This document shows positions 35,978-44,702 of a stretch of DNA of 64,000 bases, in pieces (position 1 is the first letter of the stretch; each line of letters begins with the position of its first letter). This DNA comes from CAYNFR01 sp964396595 (GTDB lineage Bacteria > Bacteroidota > Bacteroidia > Chitinophagales > Saprospiraceae): positions 15,560-79,559 of the forward strand of contig CAYNFR010000014.1 in NCBI GenBank assembly GCA_964396595.1, written 5' to 3'. The notes under the pieces are model-generated. The model was not told where the DNA came from, made no database searches, and worked only from the letters and a program-made list of their open reading frames with translations. A program made the translations under genes and the position numbers.

Positions 35978-35987
35978 ATATATAGAA

Positions 35988-36320
35988 ATGAGCAAATCAG
36001 AGAAGAAGATAAAGTTACATGTCAAAAAGGGAGATCGCGTTAAAGTGATTTCTGGCATTGATAAAGGAGTAGAGGGTTTAATCTTGGAGGTAATACCTGA
36101 CAAGTCTAGGGTAATCGTTGAAGGGGTCAATGTTAAAAGAAAACATACCAAGCCAAAAAATGATAATCCCGGTGGAATTGTTGATATCAATGCACCTATT
36201 CATGTGAGTAAGGTTATGTTAATCGATCCGAAATCAGGCGAAGCAACTCGTATCGGAAGAAAAAAAGTGGATGGTGTTAGTGTCCGCTATTCTAAAAAAT
36301 CAGGAGAAATTATTAAGTAA
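35988..36320 (+). CDS. rplX: 50S ribosomal protein L24
   Basis: L24 (110 aa from the ATG at 35988) is an assembly initiator with a KOW motif: KKGDRVKVISGIDKGVEGLI near residues 12-31, then GVNVKRKHTKPKNDNPGGI. Its stop overlaps the rplE start by one base (TAATG), so translation of the two is probably coupled. Confidence 0.97.
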   Translation: MSKSEKKIKLHVKKGDRVKVISGIDKGVEGLILEVIPDKSRVIVEGVNVKRKHTKPKNDNPGGIVDINAPIHVSKVMLIDPKSGEATRIGRKKVDGVSVRYSKKSGEIIK

Positions 36321-36877
36321 TGGGATATACACCAAGACTTAGAAGTCATTATCAAGAGCATGTTGTACCAAAATTGATGGAGCAGTTCAATTACAGTTCG
36401 GTTATGATGGTACCGAAACTAGTAAAAGTGTGCATCAATCAAGGGATTGGTTCGGCTACACAGGATAAGAAATTAATAGACGCAGCTGTAGGTATTATGT
36501 CTGAAATCGCCGGTCAAAAGGCAGTTCCTACCAAGGCTAAGTTGTCTGTTGCAAATTTCAAGCTAAGAGAGGGAATGCCTATCGGCGCAAAAGTAACCCT
36601 TCGTTCTGAGCGCATGTACGAATTCTTAGATAGGTTGTTTGCGGTAGCATTACCGCGTGTGCGAGATTTTAGAGGAATAAGTGACAAGGGGTTTGACGGA
36701 AGAGGAAACTTTACCATGGGTATTCAAGAGCAGATCATTTTTCCGGAAATCAATATTGATAAGATTAACAAAATTGCCGGTATGGATATCACATTTGTGA
36801 CAACTGCCAAAACCGATAATGAAGCTTATGCATTGCTAAAAGAAATGGGAATGCCTTTTAAACAAAGAAATAACTAA
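36320..36877 (+). CDS. rplE: 50S ribosomal protein L5
   Basis: L5 (185 aa) binds 5S rRNA and contacts P-site tRNA. YTPRLRSHYQEHVVPKLMEQF, the KVCINQGIGSATQDKKLIDAA region and FTMGIQEQIIFPEI are typical. Overlaps the rplX stop by 1 bp. Confidence 0.98.
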   Translation: MGYTPRLRSHYQEHVVPKLMEQFNYSSVMMVPKLVKVCINQGIGSATQDKKLIDAAVGIMSEIAGQKAVPTKAKLSVANFKLREGMPIGAKVTLRSERMYEFLDRLFAVALPRVRDFRGISDKGFDGRGNFTMGIQEQIIFPEINIDKINKIAGMDITFVTTAKTDNEAYALLKEMGMPFKQRNN

Positions 36878-36885
36878 TATTCAGG

Positions 36886-37155
36886 ATGGCTAAGAAGTCA
36901 ATAATAGCAAGAGGGAAGAAAAGAGAAAGAATTGTAGCTAAATACGCAGAGTTGCGTAAAAAGCTCAAGGAGGAAGGAGATTATGAAGCACTAGATAAGT
37001 TGCCTAAGAATTCTTCCAAAGTACGATTGCACAATAGATGTCAACTAACAGGTCGTCCTAAAGGATATATGAGAAGATTTGGAATTAATAGGGTTACCTT
37101 CCGCAAAATGGCTTTAGAAGGTAAAATACCCGGTGTAACTAAAGCAAGTTGGTAA
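36886..37155 (+). CDS. rpsN: 30S ribosomal protein S14 (zinc-independent long form)
   Basis: S14 (89 aa) is a 30S head protein. AKKSIIARGKKRE, VRLHNRCQLTGRPKGYMRRFG and RVTFRKMALEGKIPGVTKASW are standard. Only one cysteine is present, so this is the long C-minus form that does not bind zinc. Confidence 0.98.
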   Translation: MAKKSIIARGKKRERIVAKYAELRKKLKEEGDYEALDKLPKNSSKVRLHNRCQLTGRPKGYMRRFGINRVTFRKMALEGKIPGVTKASW

Positions 37156-37167
37156 AAATTTGAAAGT

Positions 37168-37572
37168 ATGGGAGCAATAACAGATCCAATCGCAGATTAT
37201 TTAACTAGAATTCGTAACGCCCAAAAAGCGCAACACCGTACAGTTCAAATACCTGCTTCTAACTTAAAGAAAAAGATGACCGAAATCTTGTATGATAATG
37301 GTTACATCCTGAAGTATAAATTTGACAATGAAGGTCCACAAGGAACTATTCATATCGCATTGAAATATGACCCGATCACAAGGCAACCGATTATTAGAGA
37401 ATTGTCAAGAGTCAGTCGACCAGGTCTGAGAAAGTTCTCTGGGGTGAATGATATTCCTAAGGTGATCAATGGCCTAGGTCTGAGTATTATTTCAACTTCC
37501 AAAGGATTACTCACTGACAAAGAGGCAAGACGGCAAAATGTCGGAGGAGAGGTATTATGTTATATCTACTAA
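37168..37572 (+). CDS. rpsH: 30S ribosomal protein S8
   Basis: S8 (134 aa) binds the central domain of 16S rRNA; in E. coli it also represses the spc operon. DPIADYLTRIRNAQKAQH at the start and the C-terminal GLSIISTSKGLLTDKEARRQ, close to the usual GLGI(A/V)ISTS motif, fit the family. 12-bp spacers on both sides. Confidence 0.98.
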   Translation: MGAITDPIADYLTRIRNAQKAQHRTVQIPASNLKKKMTEILYDNGYILKYKFDNEGPQGTIHIALKYDPITRQPIIRELSRVSRPGLRKFSGVNDIPKVINGLGLSIISTSKGLLTDKEARRQNVGGEVLCYIY

Positions 37573-37584
37573 AAAAATAGAGAA

Positions 37585-38139
37585 ATGTCCCGAATAGGAA
37601 AAGCACCAATACCTGTAAGTTCAGGTTTATCATTAGATATAAGCAATAGTAACTTGGTATCTGTTAAGGGTCCTAAAGGTAGCTTAAGTGAGCAGATCCA
37701 TCCTGATATCACAGTTAAATTAGAAGACGGTTCTATACTAGTTACTAGACCTACTGACCAAAAAAGACACAAGGCTTTGCATGGACTTTCAAGATCACTT
37801 GTAAATAATATGGTTGTCGGTGTAACAGAAGGGTACAGCAAGCATCTAGAGTTAATAGGTGTTGGTTATAGAGTTGCGAACACGGGCAATGTATTAGAGA
37901 TATCTGTAGGATATTCGCATCCAATATTTTTTGTAGTTCCGAAGGAGCTAGGAGTCGAAACAAAAATGGAAAAGGGGTCAAACCCCACTATCATCCTTAC
38001 AGGTATAGATAAACAATTAATAGGTCAAGTATCAGCTAAGATCAGAGCATTTAGAAAACCTGAGCCGTACAAAGGTAAAGGTATCCGATTCGTCGGAGAA
38101 GTGGTGCGTAGGAAAGCTGGTAAAACTTCTAAAAAATAA
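37585..38139 (+). CDS. rplF: 50S ribosomal protein L6
   Basis: L6 (184 aa) sits near the sarcin-ricin loop and the factor-binding site. SRIGKAPIPVSSG at the start, GVTEGYSKHLELIGVGYR in the middle and RKPEPYKGKGIRF near the end are diagnostic. rplR follows after 5 bp. Confidence 0.98.
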   Translation: MSRIGKAPIPVSSGLSLDISNSNLVSVKGPKGSLSEQIHPDITVKLEDGSILVTRPTDQKRHKALHGLSRSLVNNMVVGVTEGYSKHLELIGVGYRVANTGNVLEISVGYSHPIFFVVPKELGVETKMEKGSNPTIILTGIDKQLIGQVSAKIRAFRKPEPYKGKGIRFVGEVVRRKAGKTSKK

Positions 38140-38144
38140 GTAAA

Positions 38145-38489
38145 ATGAGGGCTAAATTGACACCCAGGCAAAAAATCCACTTAAGGATCAGAAAATCAAT
38201 TAAGGGTACTGCAGAGGTTCCAAGGCTGAATGTTTTCAGAAGTAATTGTGCAATTTATGCGCAATTAATTGATGATGAACGTGGACATACGCTGGTATCA
38301 GCTTCAAGTAGAGAGGTGAACAGTAAAGGATTAAATGTCGGTATAGCTAATCAAGTGGGTAAGCTCATAGCAGAGAGAGGTAGAGCCGCTCAGATTGAAA
38401 AAGTCGTTTTTGATCGTGGTGGGTACTTGTATCATGGGAGGGTAAAATCATTAGCTGATGGTGCCAGGGAAGGCGGGCTGAAATTTTAA
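38145..38489 (+). CDS. rplR: 50S ribosomal protein L18
   Basis: L18 (114 aa) binds 5S rRNA with L5. RLNVFRSNCAIYAQLIDDERG, TLVSASS and the C-terminal FDRGGYLYHGRVKSLADGAREGG-type ending (split here for length) are typical of the family. 13 bp before rpsE. Confidence 0.97.
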   Translation: MRAKLTPRQKIHLRIRKSIKGTAEVPRLNVFRSNCAIYAQLIDDERGHTLVSASSREVNSKGLNVGIANQVGKLIAERGRAAQIEKVVFDRGGYLYHGRVKSLADGAREGGLKF

Positions 38490-38502
38490 TTAAAAGAAGA
38501 TC

Positions 38503-39018
38503 ATGAAAGAAAAAGATAATAGCTTAAGGATGGCTGACTCTGAACTAAAAGAGAAGCTCGTTAACTTAAACAGAGTTGCCAAAGTAACTAAGGGTGGAAG
38601 AACTTTCAGTTTTTCAGCTGTCGTAGTGGTAGGGGATGGGAACGGTACTGTGGGACATGGTTTGGGAAAAGCAAGAGATGTACAAGAGTCGATAGCGAAG
38701 GCTGTTGAAGATGCAAAAAAACATCTTGTTCAGTTTCCTATTGTAAACGGGACAATTCCACACGAACAGAAGGGGAAATTTGGGGCAGGGAAAGTGCTTA
38801 TTAAACCTGCTTCAGATGGTACCGGTCTTATTGCTGGTGGTGCTATGCGAGCTGTATTGGAGATAGGAGGGTTGCACAATGTACTTGCTAAATCTCAAGG
38901 TTCTTCGAATCCCCACAATGTAATAAAAGCGACAATTGACGCCTTAACCAAGCTGCGTGCACCTCACACAGTTTCTAAAGACAGAGGTATCTCACTTAAA
39001 AAAATATTTGAAGGATAG
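38503..39018 (+). CDS. rpsE: 30S ribosomal protein S5
   Basis: S5 (171 aa) is involved in mRNA helicase activity and accuracy. LVNLNRVAKVTKGGRTFSF, VGDGNGTVGHGLGKARDV and LIKPASDGTGLIAGGAMR are characteristic. The ATG at 38503 gives a short N-terminal extension before the conserved core; a later Met (codon 10) is also possible. Confidence 0.97.
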   Translation: MKEKDNSLRMADSELKEKLVNLNRVAKVTKGGRTFSFSAVVVVGDGNGTVGHGLGKARDVQESIAKAVEDAKKHLVQFPIVNGTIPHEQKGKFGAGKVLIKPASDGTGLIAGGAMRAVLEIGGLHNVLAKSQGSSNPHNVIKATIDALTKLRAPHTVSKDRGISLKKIFEG

Positions 39019-39023
39019 TAGAG

Positions 39024-39203
39024 ATGGAAAAAATAAAAATAACCCTAGTCAGGAGCATAATCAAAACCCCAAGAGTACAGAAGGCGACCGTGCTGGCACT
39101 GGGCTTGAGACGCATGAATCAGTCTGTAATCAAAGAGGCAACCCCTCAGATTAAAGGTATGGTAGCTAAAGTCAATCATTTATTAACTGTAGAGACTGTT
39201 TAA
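39024..39203 (+). CDS. rpmD: 50S ribosomal protein L30
   Basis: A 59-aa gene translated directly from the sequence between rpsE and rplO. It starts MEKIKITLVRSIIKTPRVQK and continues with VLALGLRRMNQSVIKE, the classic L30 pattern, ending HLLTVETV. Spacers are 5 bp to rpsE and 3 bp to rplO. Confidence 0.96.
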   Translation: MEKIKITLVRSIIKTPRVQKATVLALGLRRMNQSVIKEATPQIKGMVAKVNHLLTVETV

Positions 39204-39206
39204 GAT

Positions 39207-39653
39207 ATGGAATTGCATAATTTAAAACCTGCCAAGGGGGCAACTTCCAGCCGCAAGAGAATCGCAAGAGGAGAAGGGTCTGGAAAAGGAGGAACGGCCA
39301 CTAGAGGTCACAAAGGTGCGAAGTCGCGTTCAGGCTATTCGAGCAAAAGAAATCATGAGGGCGGTCAGATGCCTCTTCAGATGCGCTTACCGAAAAGAGG
39401 ATTTAAGAGCCCTAATCGCACGGAGTATGTTACATTCAATGTGAGCAGAATCGAAGAGATATGTCAGCTCAAGGGTATCGCTGAGTTGAGTCCTGATATT
39501 TTCAAGTCACTTGGTTTAATAAAGAAAACTGACAAGGTGAAAATCCTTGGCAACGGCGATATTTCGAGTGCGGTAAAGATTAAAGCGCATGCATTTTCTA
39601 CTTCAGCAACTGAAAAGATACAGGCTTGCGGAGGCAGTATTGAACAACTCTAA
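39207..39653 (+). CDS. rplO: 50S ribosomal protein L15
   Basis: L15 (148 aa) is a late 50S assembly protein. MELHNLKPAKGATSSRKRIA, GEGSGKGGTATRGHKGAKSR and HEGGQMPLQMRLPKRGF make up the long basic N-terminal extension typical of the family. secY follows after 9 bp. Confidence 0.98.
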   Translation: MELHNLKPAKGATSSRKRIARGEGSGKGGTATRGHKGAKSRSGYSSKRNHEGGQMPLQMRLPKRGFKSPNRTEYVTFNVSRIEEICQLKGIAELSPDIFKSLGLIKKTDKVKILGNGDISSAVKIKAHAFSTSATEKIQACGGSIEQL

Positions 39654-39662
39654 TTATTGCGA

Positions 39663-41033
39663 ATGAAGAAGTTCATAACCACCATAAAGAATATTTGGAG
39701 TATTAAAGAGCTTAGAAATAAGATCATTTTTACTTTGGCACTAATTGCCATTTATCGAGTAGGATCATTTATTCCTATGCCAGGTGTTAACCCCGCAGCA
39801 TTGGCTTCAGCCGCGTCTTCTAGAGCGGCTAATGACATACTTGGGTTAATCAACACGTTTGCAGGTGGTTCTTTTTTTAGAGCTTCGATTTTCGCATTAG
39901 GTATAATGCCCTACATTACTGCCAGTATCATCATTCAGTTATTGGGTTTTGTAGTGCCTTACTTTCAGCGGTTACAACAGAAGGAAGGAGAGTCGGGAAG
40001 AAAAAAGATAACCCAGATTACAAGATGGTTAACAGTTGTTATAACCCTTGTTCAAGGTGGCACTTATTTAGCGTATATCAATAGTATTCCTGGAGCAGTT
40101 ACACCGACACTCTCACCAGCCATATTCTATTTTAGTAGCATTGTCATATTGACTACGGGTACTGTCTTTGCGATGTGGTTAGGGGAAAGGATTACCGAAG
40201 AAGGGATCGGAAATGGTGTGTCCTTATTAATTATGATTGGTATCATTGCCACTTTGCCTGCAGCATTTTTTGGTGAAATAGCTATACAATTACAGAGTAG
40301 TGGTCTATTTATATTTATCATAGAGTTGATCGTACTTTTTTTAATTGTCATGGCTTCCATCATGGTTGTCCAAGCCGTACGTCAAATACCCTTGCAATTT
40401 GCTAAACGCATGGTAGGTCGTGGCGAGGAAGGAGCAGTGCCGTTAGCTGGTACAAGGGATTATATTCCCTTGAAACTAAATGCGGCGGGAGTCATGCCTA
40501 TAATTTTTGCTCAGGCGATTATGTTTTTACCAAGTATGGTTGCACAATGGGCTGCGGGATCAGGAGGAATTCAAAACGAATTTTTGATGAGTATGAACAA
40601 TTGGAAGTCTGTTCCATACAACATCATCTTCTTTATCCTGGTAGTTGTATTTACATACGTGTATACCGCATTGTTGGTTAACCCCAAGCAATATGCAGAG
40701 TATCTCAAGCGACAAAACGCCTTCATCCCGGGAGTGAAGCCGGGCGAAAGTACTGAACAGTTTATTGACACTTTGACTACGAGAGTTACACTGCCCGGAA
40801 GTATATTTTTAGGAATTATATCTATATTCCCGGCAGTTGTTGCCGCGGCAGGTGTCAATGACGCCTTTGCATATTTTTTCGGTGGTACATCGTTGTTGAT
40901 TCTTGTAGGTGTCGTATTGGATACACTACAACAAATAGAAAGTTACTTGCTTATGCGCAAGTATGATGGATTAGTAAAATCAGGAAAACTTAAGGGCAGA
41001 AGTGGCATGCAGCCTATTGGTGCCGGCATGTAA
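39663..41033 (+). CDS. secY: Protein translocase subunit SecY
   Basis: SecY (456 aa from the ATG at 39663) is the channel of the Sec translocon, with ten membrane helices. ALIAIYRVGSFIPMPGVNP, the plug-region residues after it, GIGNGVSLLIMIGI, and the late LLVNPKQYAEYLKRQNAFIP cytoplasmic loop are characteristic. A TTG two codons upstream is in frame but the ATG is preferred. It follows rplO and precedes map; adk is absent from this position. Confidence 0.97.
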   Translation: MKKFITTIKNIWSIKELRNKIIFTLALIAIYRVGSFIPMPGVNPAALASAASSRAANDILGLINTFAGGSFFRASIFALGIMPYITASIIIQLLGFVVPYFQRLQQKEGESGRKKITQITRWLTVVITLVQGGTYLAYINSIPGAVTPTLSPAIFYFSSIVILTTGTVFAMWLGERITEEGIGNGVSLLIMIGIIATLPAAFFGEIAIQLQSSGLFIFIIELIVLFLIVMASIMVVQAVRQIPLQFAKRMVGRGEEGAVPLAGTRDYIPLKLNAAGVMPIIFAQAIMFLPSMVAQWAAGSGGIQNEFLMSMNNWKSVPYNIIFFILVVVFTYVYTALLVNPKQYAEYLKRQNAFIPGVKPGESTEQFIDTLTTRVTLPGSIFLGIISIFPAVVAAAGVNDAFAYFFGGTSLLILVGVVLDTLQQIESYLLMRKYDGLVKSGKLKGRSGMQPIGAGM

Positions 41034-41046
41034 TTGACTCCCTTTT

Positions 41047-41886
41047 ATGTTTTCAAGAATAATACTCAAGTCAGACGAAGAAATCGAATTAATAAGAAAG
41101 AATTGTCTGTTAGTGAGTGAAACTCTCGCCATGATTGCGTCAGAACTTAAAGAAGGAATGACGGGAGAGCAAATTGACAAGAAAGCGGAAGATTTTATAA
41201 GAGATCATGATTCTTTACCGGGCTTTAAAGGTCTTTATGGTTTTCCTTCAACACTTTGTATTAGTATTAATGAAGCTGTTGTACATGGTGTTCCGAGTAA
41301 AGTTCCATTTAAATCTGGTGATATTGTAAGTGTCGATTGTGGCGTTTATGCTAACGAATTCTACGGCGATGCTGCGTACACCTTTGCAATAGGTGAAGTA
41401 TCGGAAGATATAATAAAACTATGTGTGGTTACTAAAGAGTCGCTGCAGCTCGGTATAGATCAAGCGGTTGTCAATAACAGAATCGGGGATATAAGCTATG
41501 CTATACAGAACCATTGTCAAGCCAAACATGGCTACGGAGTTGTACGTGAGTTGGTAGGTCATGGATTAGGCAAAAAGCTTCATGAAAAGCCGGAGGTACC
41601 TAATTATGGGATAAGAGGGAAAGGGCCTAAGATAGAAAATGGTTTAGTCATTGCTATCGAGCCAATGATCAATTTAGGTCGTAAAGAAGTGATGCAAGCA
41701 CCAGATGGTAACACCATAGTAACGAAAGATGGCAAAGCGTCTGCGCACTATGAACATACCATTGCAGTTAGAAACGGTGTTGCTGATATTTTATCTGATC
41801 ATGGTGTAATAGAGAAGGAAATAGATAAAAATAAAAATCTAAAGAAAATATCATTAAAAAAACAGATCTTTGCGCACCCAAATTAA
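41047..41886 (+). CDS. map: Methionine aminopeptidase type I
   Basis: MetAP removes the initiator methionine from nascent proteins. All five metal ligands are visible: Asp97 and Asp108 (SVDCGVYANEFYGDAA), His172 (GHGLGKKLHE), Glu205 (IAIEPM) and Glu236 (HYEHTIAV). At 279 aa it is slightly longer than the E. coli enzyme because of a lysine-rich C-terminal tail (about 254-279). The gene is placed between secY and infA, as often seen outside proteobacteria. Confidence 0.97.
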   Translation: MFSRIILKSDEEIELIRKNCLLVSETLAMIASELKEGMTGEQIDKKAEDFIRDHDSLPGFKGLYGFPSTLCISINEAVVHGVPSKVPFKSGDIVSVDCGVYANEFYGDAAYTFAIGEVSEDIIKLCVVTKESLQLGIDQAVVNNRIGDISYAIQNHCQAKHGYGVVRELVGHGLGKKLHEKPEVPNYGIRGKGPKIENGLVIAIEPMINLGRKEVMQAPDGNTIVTKDGKASAHYEHTIAVRNGVADILSDHGVIEKEIDKNKNLKKISLKKQIFAHPN

Positions 41887-41888
41887 AA

Positions 41889-42107
41889 ATGGCTAAAAAG
41901 GATTTAATAAAGCAAGACGGAATCATTGAAGAGGCACTATCAAATGCCATGTTTCGTGTGAGGTTAGAAAATAGCCATTTGATAACGGCTACCATATCTG
42001 GTAAAATGAGGATGCATTATATCAAGATATTGCCAGGGGATAAGGTTGCAGTAGAGATGTCACCTTATGATTTAACAAGAGGAAGAATAACATTTAGATA
42101 TAAATAG
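41889..42107 (+). CDS. infA: Translation initiation factor IF-1
   Basis: IF-1 (72 aa) is an OB-fold protein that blocks the 30S A site during initiation. AKKDLIKQDGIIEEALSNAM, FRVRLENSHLITATISGKMR and RGRITFRYK are standard. It follows map by 2 bp and precedes rpmJ by 7 bp. Confidence 0.98.
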   Translation: MAKKDLIKQDGIIEEALSNAMFRVRLENSHLITATISGKMRMHYIKILPGDKVAVEMSPYDLTRGRITFRYK

Positions 42108-42114
42108 TAAAAGA

Positions 42115-42231
42115 ATGAAAGTCAGAGCTTCGGTTAAAAAAAGATCTGAAGATTGTAAGATCATCAAGCGAAAGGGTGTCATTTTTATTATAAATAAGAA
42201 GAATCCGAAATTTAAACAAAGACAAGGTTAG
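42115..42231 (+). CDS. rpmJ: 50S ribosomal protein L36 (C-minus form)
   Basis: A 38-aa gene read directly from the sequence: MKVRASVKKRSEDCKIIKRK at the start and NPKFKQRQG at the end. Only one of the zinc-ligand cysteines remains (Cys14); the other positions are Ser, Asn/Lys and Phe, so this is the zinc-free form. rpsM follows after 3 bp. Confidence 0.96.
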   Translation: MKVRASVKKRSEDCKIIKRKGVIFIINKKNPKFKQRQG

Positions 42232-42234
42232 GAT

Positions 42235-42612
42235 ATGGCTCGTATAGCAGGTGTAGATTTACCAAGAAACAAAAGAGGCGTCATCGGTCTTACGTACATA
42301 TATGGTGTAGGTAGGAGTAGAGCTAAAGAGATTCTGCAACATGCCGGTGTGAGTGAGGAGACTAAGGTCAACGGATGGTCTGATGACAATATCCGGATAA
42401 TATCAAAGATGCTCCAAGACGATTTCAAGGTGGAAGGAGAATTAAGGAGTGAGGTCCAGTTGAATATCAAGCGTCTTATGGATATTGGTTGCTACAGAGG
42501 TATAAGACATAGAAAAGGTCTCCCTGTAAGAGGACAAAGTACCAAGACTAATGCACGTACTAGAAAGGGAAGAAAGAAAACAGTTGCTAACAAGAAAAAA
42601 GCTACTAAATAA
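42235..42612 (+). CDS. rpsM: 30S ribosomal protein S13
   Basis: S13 (125 aa) contacts S19 and the P-site tRNA in the 30S head. ARIAGVDLPRNKRGVIGLTY, YGVGRSRAKEILQHAGV and GCYRGIRHRKGLPVRGQST are diagnostic, with the expected basic tail. Confidence 0.98.
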   Translation: MARIAGVDLPRNKRGVIGLTYIYGVGRSRAKEILQHAGVSEETKVNGWSDDNIRIISKMLQDDFKVEGELRSEVQLNIKRLMDIGCYRGIRHRKGLPVRGQSTKTNARTRKGRKKTVANKKKATK

Positions 42613-42618
42613 TAAATA

Positions 42619-43005
42619 ATGGCTAAAGCGAAAAAAGTCAAAAAAAGAAAGGTAATCGTCTCGCCTGAGGGTATAGCGTTTATTCAAGCATCATTCAACA
42701 ACATAATCATATCACTTTGTAATAAGAAAGGAGAAGTTATTAGTTGGGCATCGGCAGGGAAAGCTGGATTTAAGGGTTCGAAAAAGAACACGCCATATGC
42801 AGCACAGCTTGCCGCTAATGATGCAGCCAAAGTAGCTTATGATCTAGGCCTGAGAGCTGTTGAAGTGAATGTTAACGGTCCTGGAGCAGGACGAGAGGCG
42901 GCTATTAGAGCAATTGACACGACAGGTGTAAAGGTTTTGAGGATAAAGGATACAACTCCGGTTCCGCACAACGGATGCAGACCTCCGAAAAGAAGAAGAG
43001 TTTAA
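42619..43005 (+). CDS. rpsK: 30S ribosomal protein S11
   Basis: S11 (128 aa) lies on the 30S platform near the Shine-Dalgarno helix. AFIQASFNNIIISLCNKKGE, SAGKAGFKGSKKNTPYAAQ and the C-terminal TPVPHNGCRPPKRRRV are characteristic. Confidence 0.98.
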   Translation: MAKAKKVKKRKVIVSPEGIAFIQASFNNIIISLCNKKGEVISWASAGKAGFKGSKKNTPYAAQLAANDAAKVAYDLGLRAVEVNVNGPGAGREAAIRAIDTTGVKVLRIKDTTPVPHNGCRPPKRRRV

Positions 43006-43029
43006 TATTATAGCTGAACATAATTAAGA

Positions 43030-43638
43030 ATGGCAAGATATACCGGACCACGAGCGAAGAAAGCTAGAGCATTTGGAGAACCAATTTTCGGATCATCAAG
43101 TGCTTTTGATAAGAGAAAATATCCTCCCGGCCAGCATGGCCCATCCAAAAGGCGCAAACAGAAGTCAGACTATGCAATCCAGCTAATGGAAAAGCAAAAG
43201 GCCAAGTACACGTATGGTGTATTGGAAAGACAGTTTAGAAATACGTTTGAGAAAGCTTCTAGCAAGAAAGGTGTTACAGGCGAGATCCTATTACAAATGC
43301 TTGAAGCTAGATTGGATAATACTGTTTTTAGATTAGGCATTGCACCTACAAGACGTGGAGCACGCCAGTTAGTCTCCCATAAGCATATATGTGTTAATGG
43401 GGTAGTAACGAATAGCCCATCATTCATCTTGACGCCCGGTGATGTTGTAACCGTACGTGGTAAATCACAGAACTTGGGCGTTATAGTTAATAACGAGGGT
43501 TCTAGGGAGGTTAAAAAGTGGTCATGGTTAGAGTGGAATCCAGATCTAAAAGAAGGCAGATTCTTAACTTATCCGGAGAGAGAGAAAATACCGGAAAAAA
43601 TTAACGAACAATTGATTGTGGAATTATACTCTAAGTAA
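43030..43638 (+). CDS. rpsD: 30S ribosomal protein S4 (zinc-free form)
   Basis: S4 (202 aa) is a primary 16S-binding protein; in E. coli it represses the alpha operon. The N-terminal ARYTGPRAKKARAFGEPIFG lacks the zinc cysteines. RRKQKSDYAIQLMEKQKAK and the S4 domain LDNTVFRLGIAPTRRGARQL are typical. 24 bp after rpsK and 41 bp before rpoA. Confidence 0.98.
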   Translation: MARYTGPRAKKARAFGEPIFGSSSAFDKRKYPPGQHGPSKRRKQKSDYAIQLMEKQKAKYTYGVLERQFRNTFEKASSKKGVTGEILLQMLEARLDNTVFRLGIAPTRRGARQLVSHKHICVNGVVTNSPSFILTPGDVVTVRGKSQNLGVIVNNEGSREVKKWSWLEWNPDLKEGRFLTYPEREKIPEKINEQLIVELYSK

Positions 43639-43679
43639 TCCACCGATTTAAGAATAATATTACTACGTAATCTATAAGG

Positions 43680-44681
43680 ATGAGTATCTTAAACTTTCAA
43701 AAACCAGACAAAATATTACTTCAGAAAGGTGACGATTTCGAAGGATATTTTGAATTCAAACCATTGGAGCCCGGCTTCGGTCAGACCATAGGCAATTCAC
43801 TAAGACGAGTGCTTTTATCCTCTTTGGAAGGTGTGGCAATCTCTTCAGTTAGAATTGCCGGCGTCGATCACGAGTTTTCTACAATTAAAGGTGTCGTAGA
43901 AGACGTCGTAGATATCATATTAAACCTTAAGCAAGTAAGGTTGAAGAGGGCACTTGTAGATGACGATAGTACAGAAGAGAAGATCTATCTGACAATCAGT
44001 GGCAAGAATCAGTTTGTTGCTGGAGACATAGAGGCGCATACGAATTTATTCAAAGTCATGAATCCTGATTTTGTTATTTGTAACATGGAGCCATTCGTAT
44101 CTCTTGAGATGGAAATAATTGTATCCAAAGGAAGAGGATATTCTCCTGCGTCAGAAAATCTGCCGAAAGATGCTCCTATTGGTGTAATTCCGGTTGATGC
44201 AATTTATACTCCTATAAAGAAGGTGTCATATAAAATTGAGAATACGCGTGTTGGTCAAAAGACAGATTACGAGAAGCTGACATTAGAGATTAAAACAGAT
44301 GGAACTATTCATCCTGAGGATGCCGTTAAGTCAGCTTCTAAGATTCTGATTCAACATCTGATGCTGATTACGGATGAGAATATCACATTTGAGGATTCTT
44401 CGAAGAGAGAAGAAAACATAGTAGATGAGCATATCTTACATATGCGTAAACTATTAAAAACGTCGCTTGAAGATCTCGATCTATCTGTAAGGGCATATAA
44501 TTGTCTTAAAGCAGCGAAGATTAACTCTCTAGGAGAAATGGTAAAGTTTGACACCCACGAGTTATTGAAGTTCCGCAATTTTGGAAAGAAATCATTAGTC
44601 GAGATAGAGGAATTATTAACAGAAAAGGGTTTGACCTTTGGTATGGATTTATCAAAGTATAAATTAGAGGAAGATTTATAG
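43680..44681 (+). CDS. rpoA: DNA-directed RNA polymerase subunit alpha
   Basis: The alpha subunit (333 aa) dimerises to start polymerase assembly. The N-terminal domain (about 1-230) has FEPLEPGFGQTIGNSLRRVL-type sequence, seen here as FKPLEPGFGQTIGNSLRRVL. The C-terminal domain (about 255-325) has LDLSVRAYNCLKAAKINSLG and LLKFRNFGKKSLVEIEELL for UP-element and activator contact. Confidence 0.98.
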   Translation: MSILNFQKPDKILLQKGDDFEGYFEFKPLEPGFGQTIGNSLRRVLLSSLEGVAISSVRIAGVDHEFSTIKGVVEDVVDIILNLKQVRLKRALVDDDSTEEKIYLTISGKNQFVAGDIEAHTNLFKVMNPDFVICNMEPFVSLEMEIIVSKGRGYSPASENLPKDAPIGVIPVDAIYTPIKKVSYKIENTRVGQKTDYEKLTLEIKTDGTIHPEDAVKSASKILIQHLMLITDENITFEDSSKREENIVDEHILHMRKLLKTSLEDLDLSVRAYNCLKAAKINSLGEMVKFDTHELLKFRNFGKKSLVEIEELLTEKGLTFGMDLSKYKLEEDL

Positions 44682-44702
44682 CAGTTGTAAGAATAAGTTG
44701 CC

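Noticed and set aside
38957..39154. A 65-residue frame across the rpsE-rpmD junction
   Set aside because: It overlaps rpsE and rpmD in another frame; rpmD (39024-39203) is the real gene there.
39657..39665. TTG start of secY at 39657
   Set aside because: The ATG two codons later (39663) is a better start and leaves the same conserved N-terminus.
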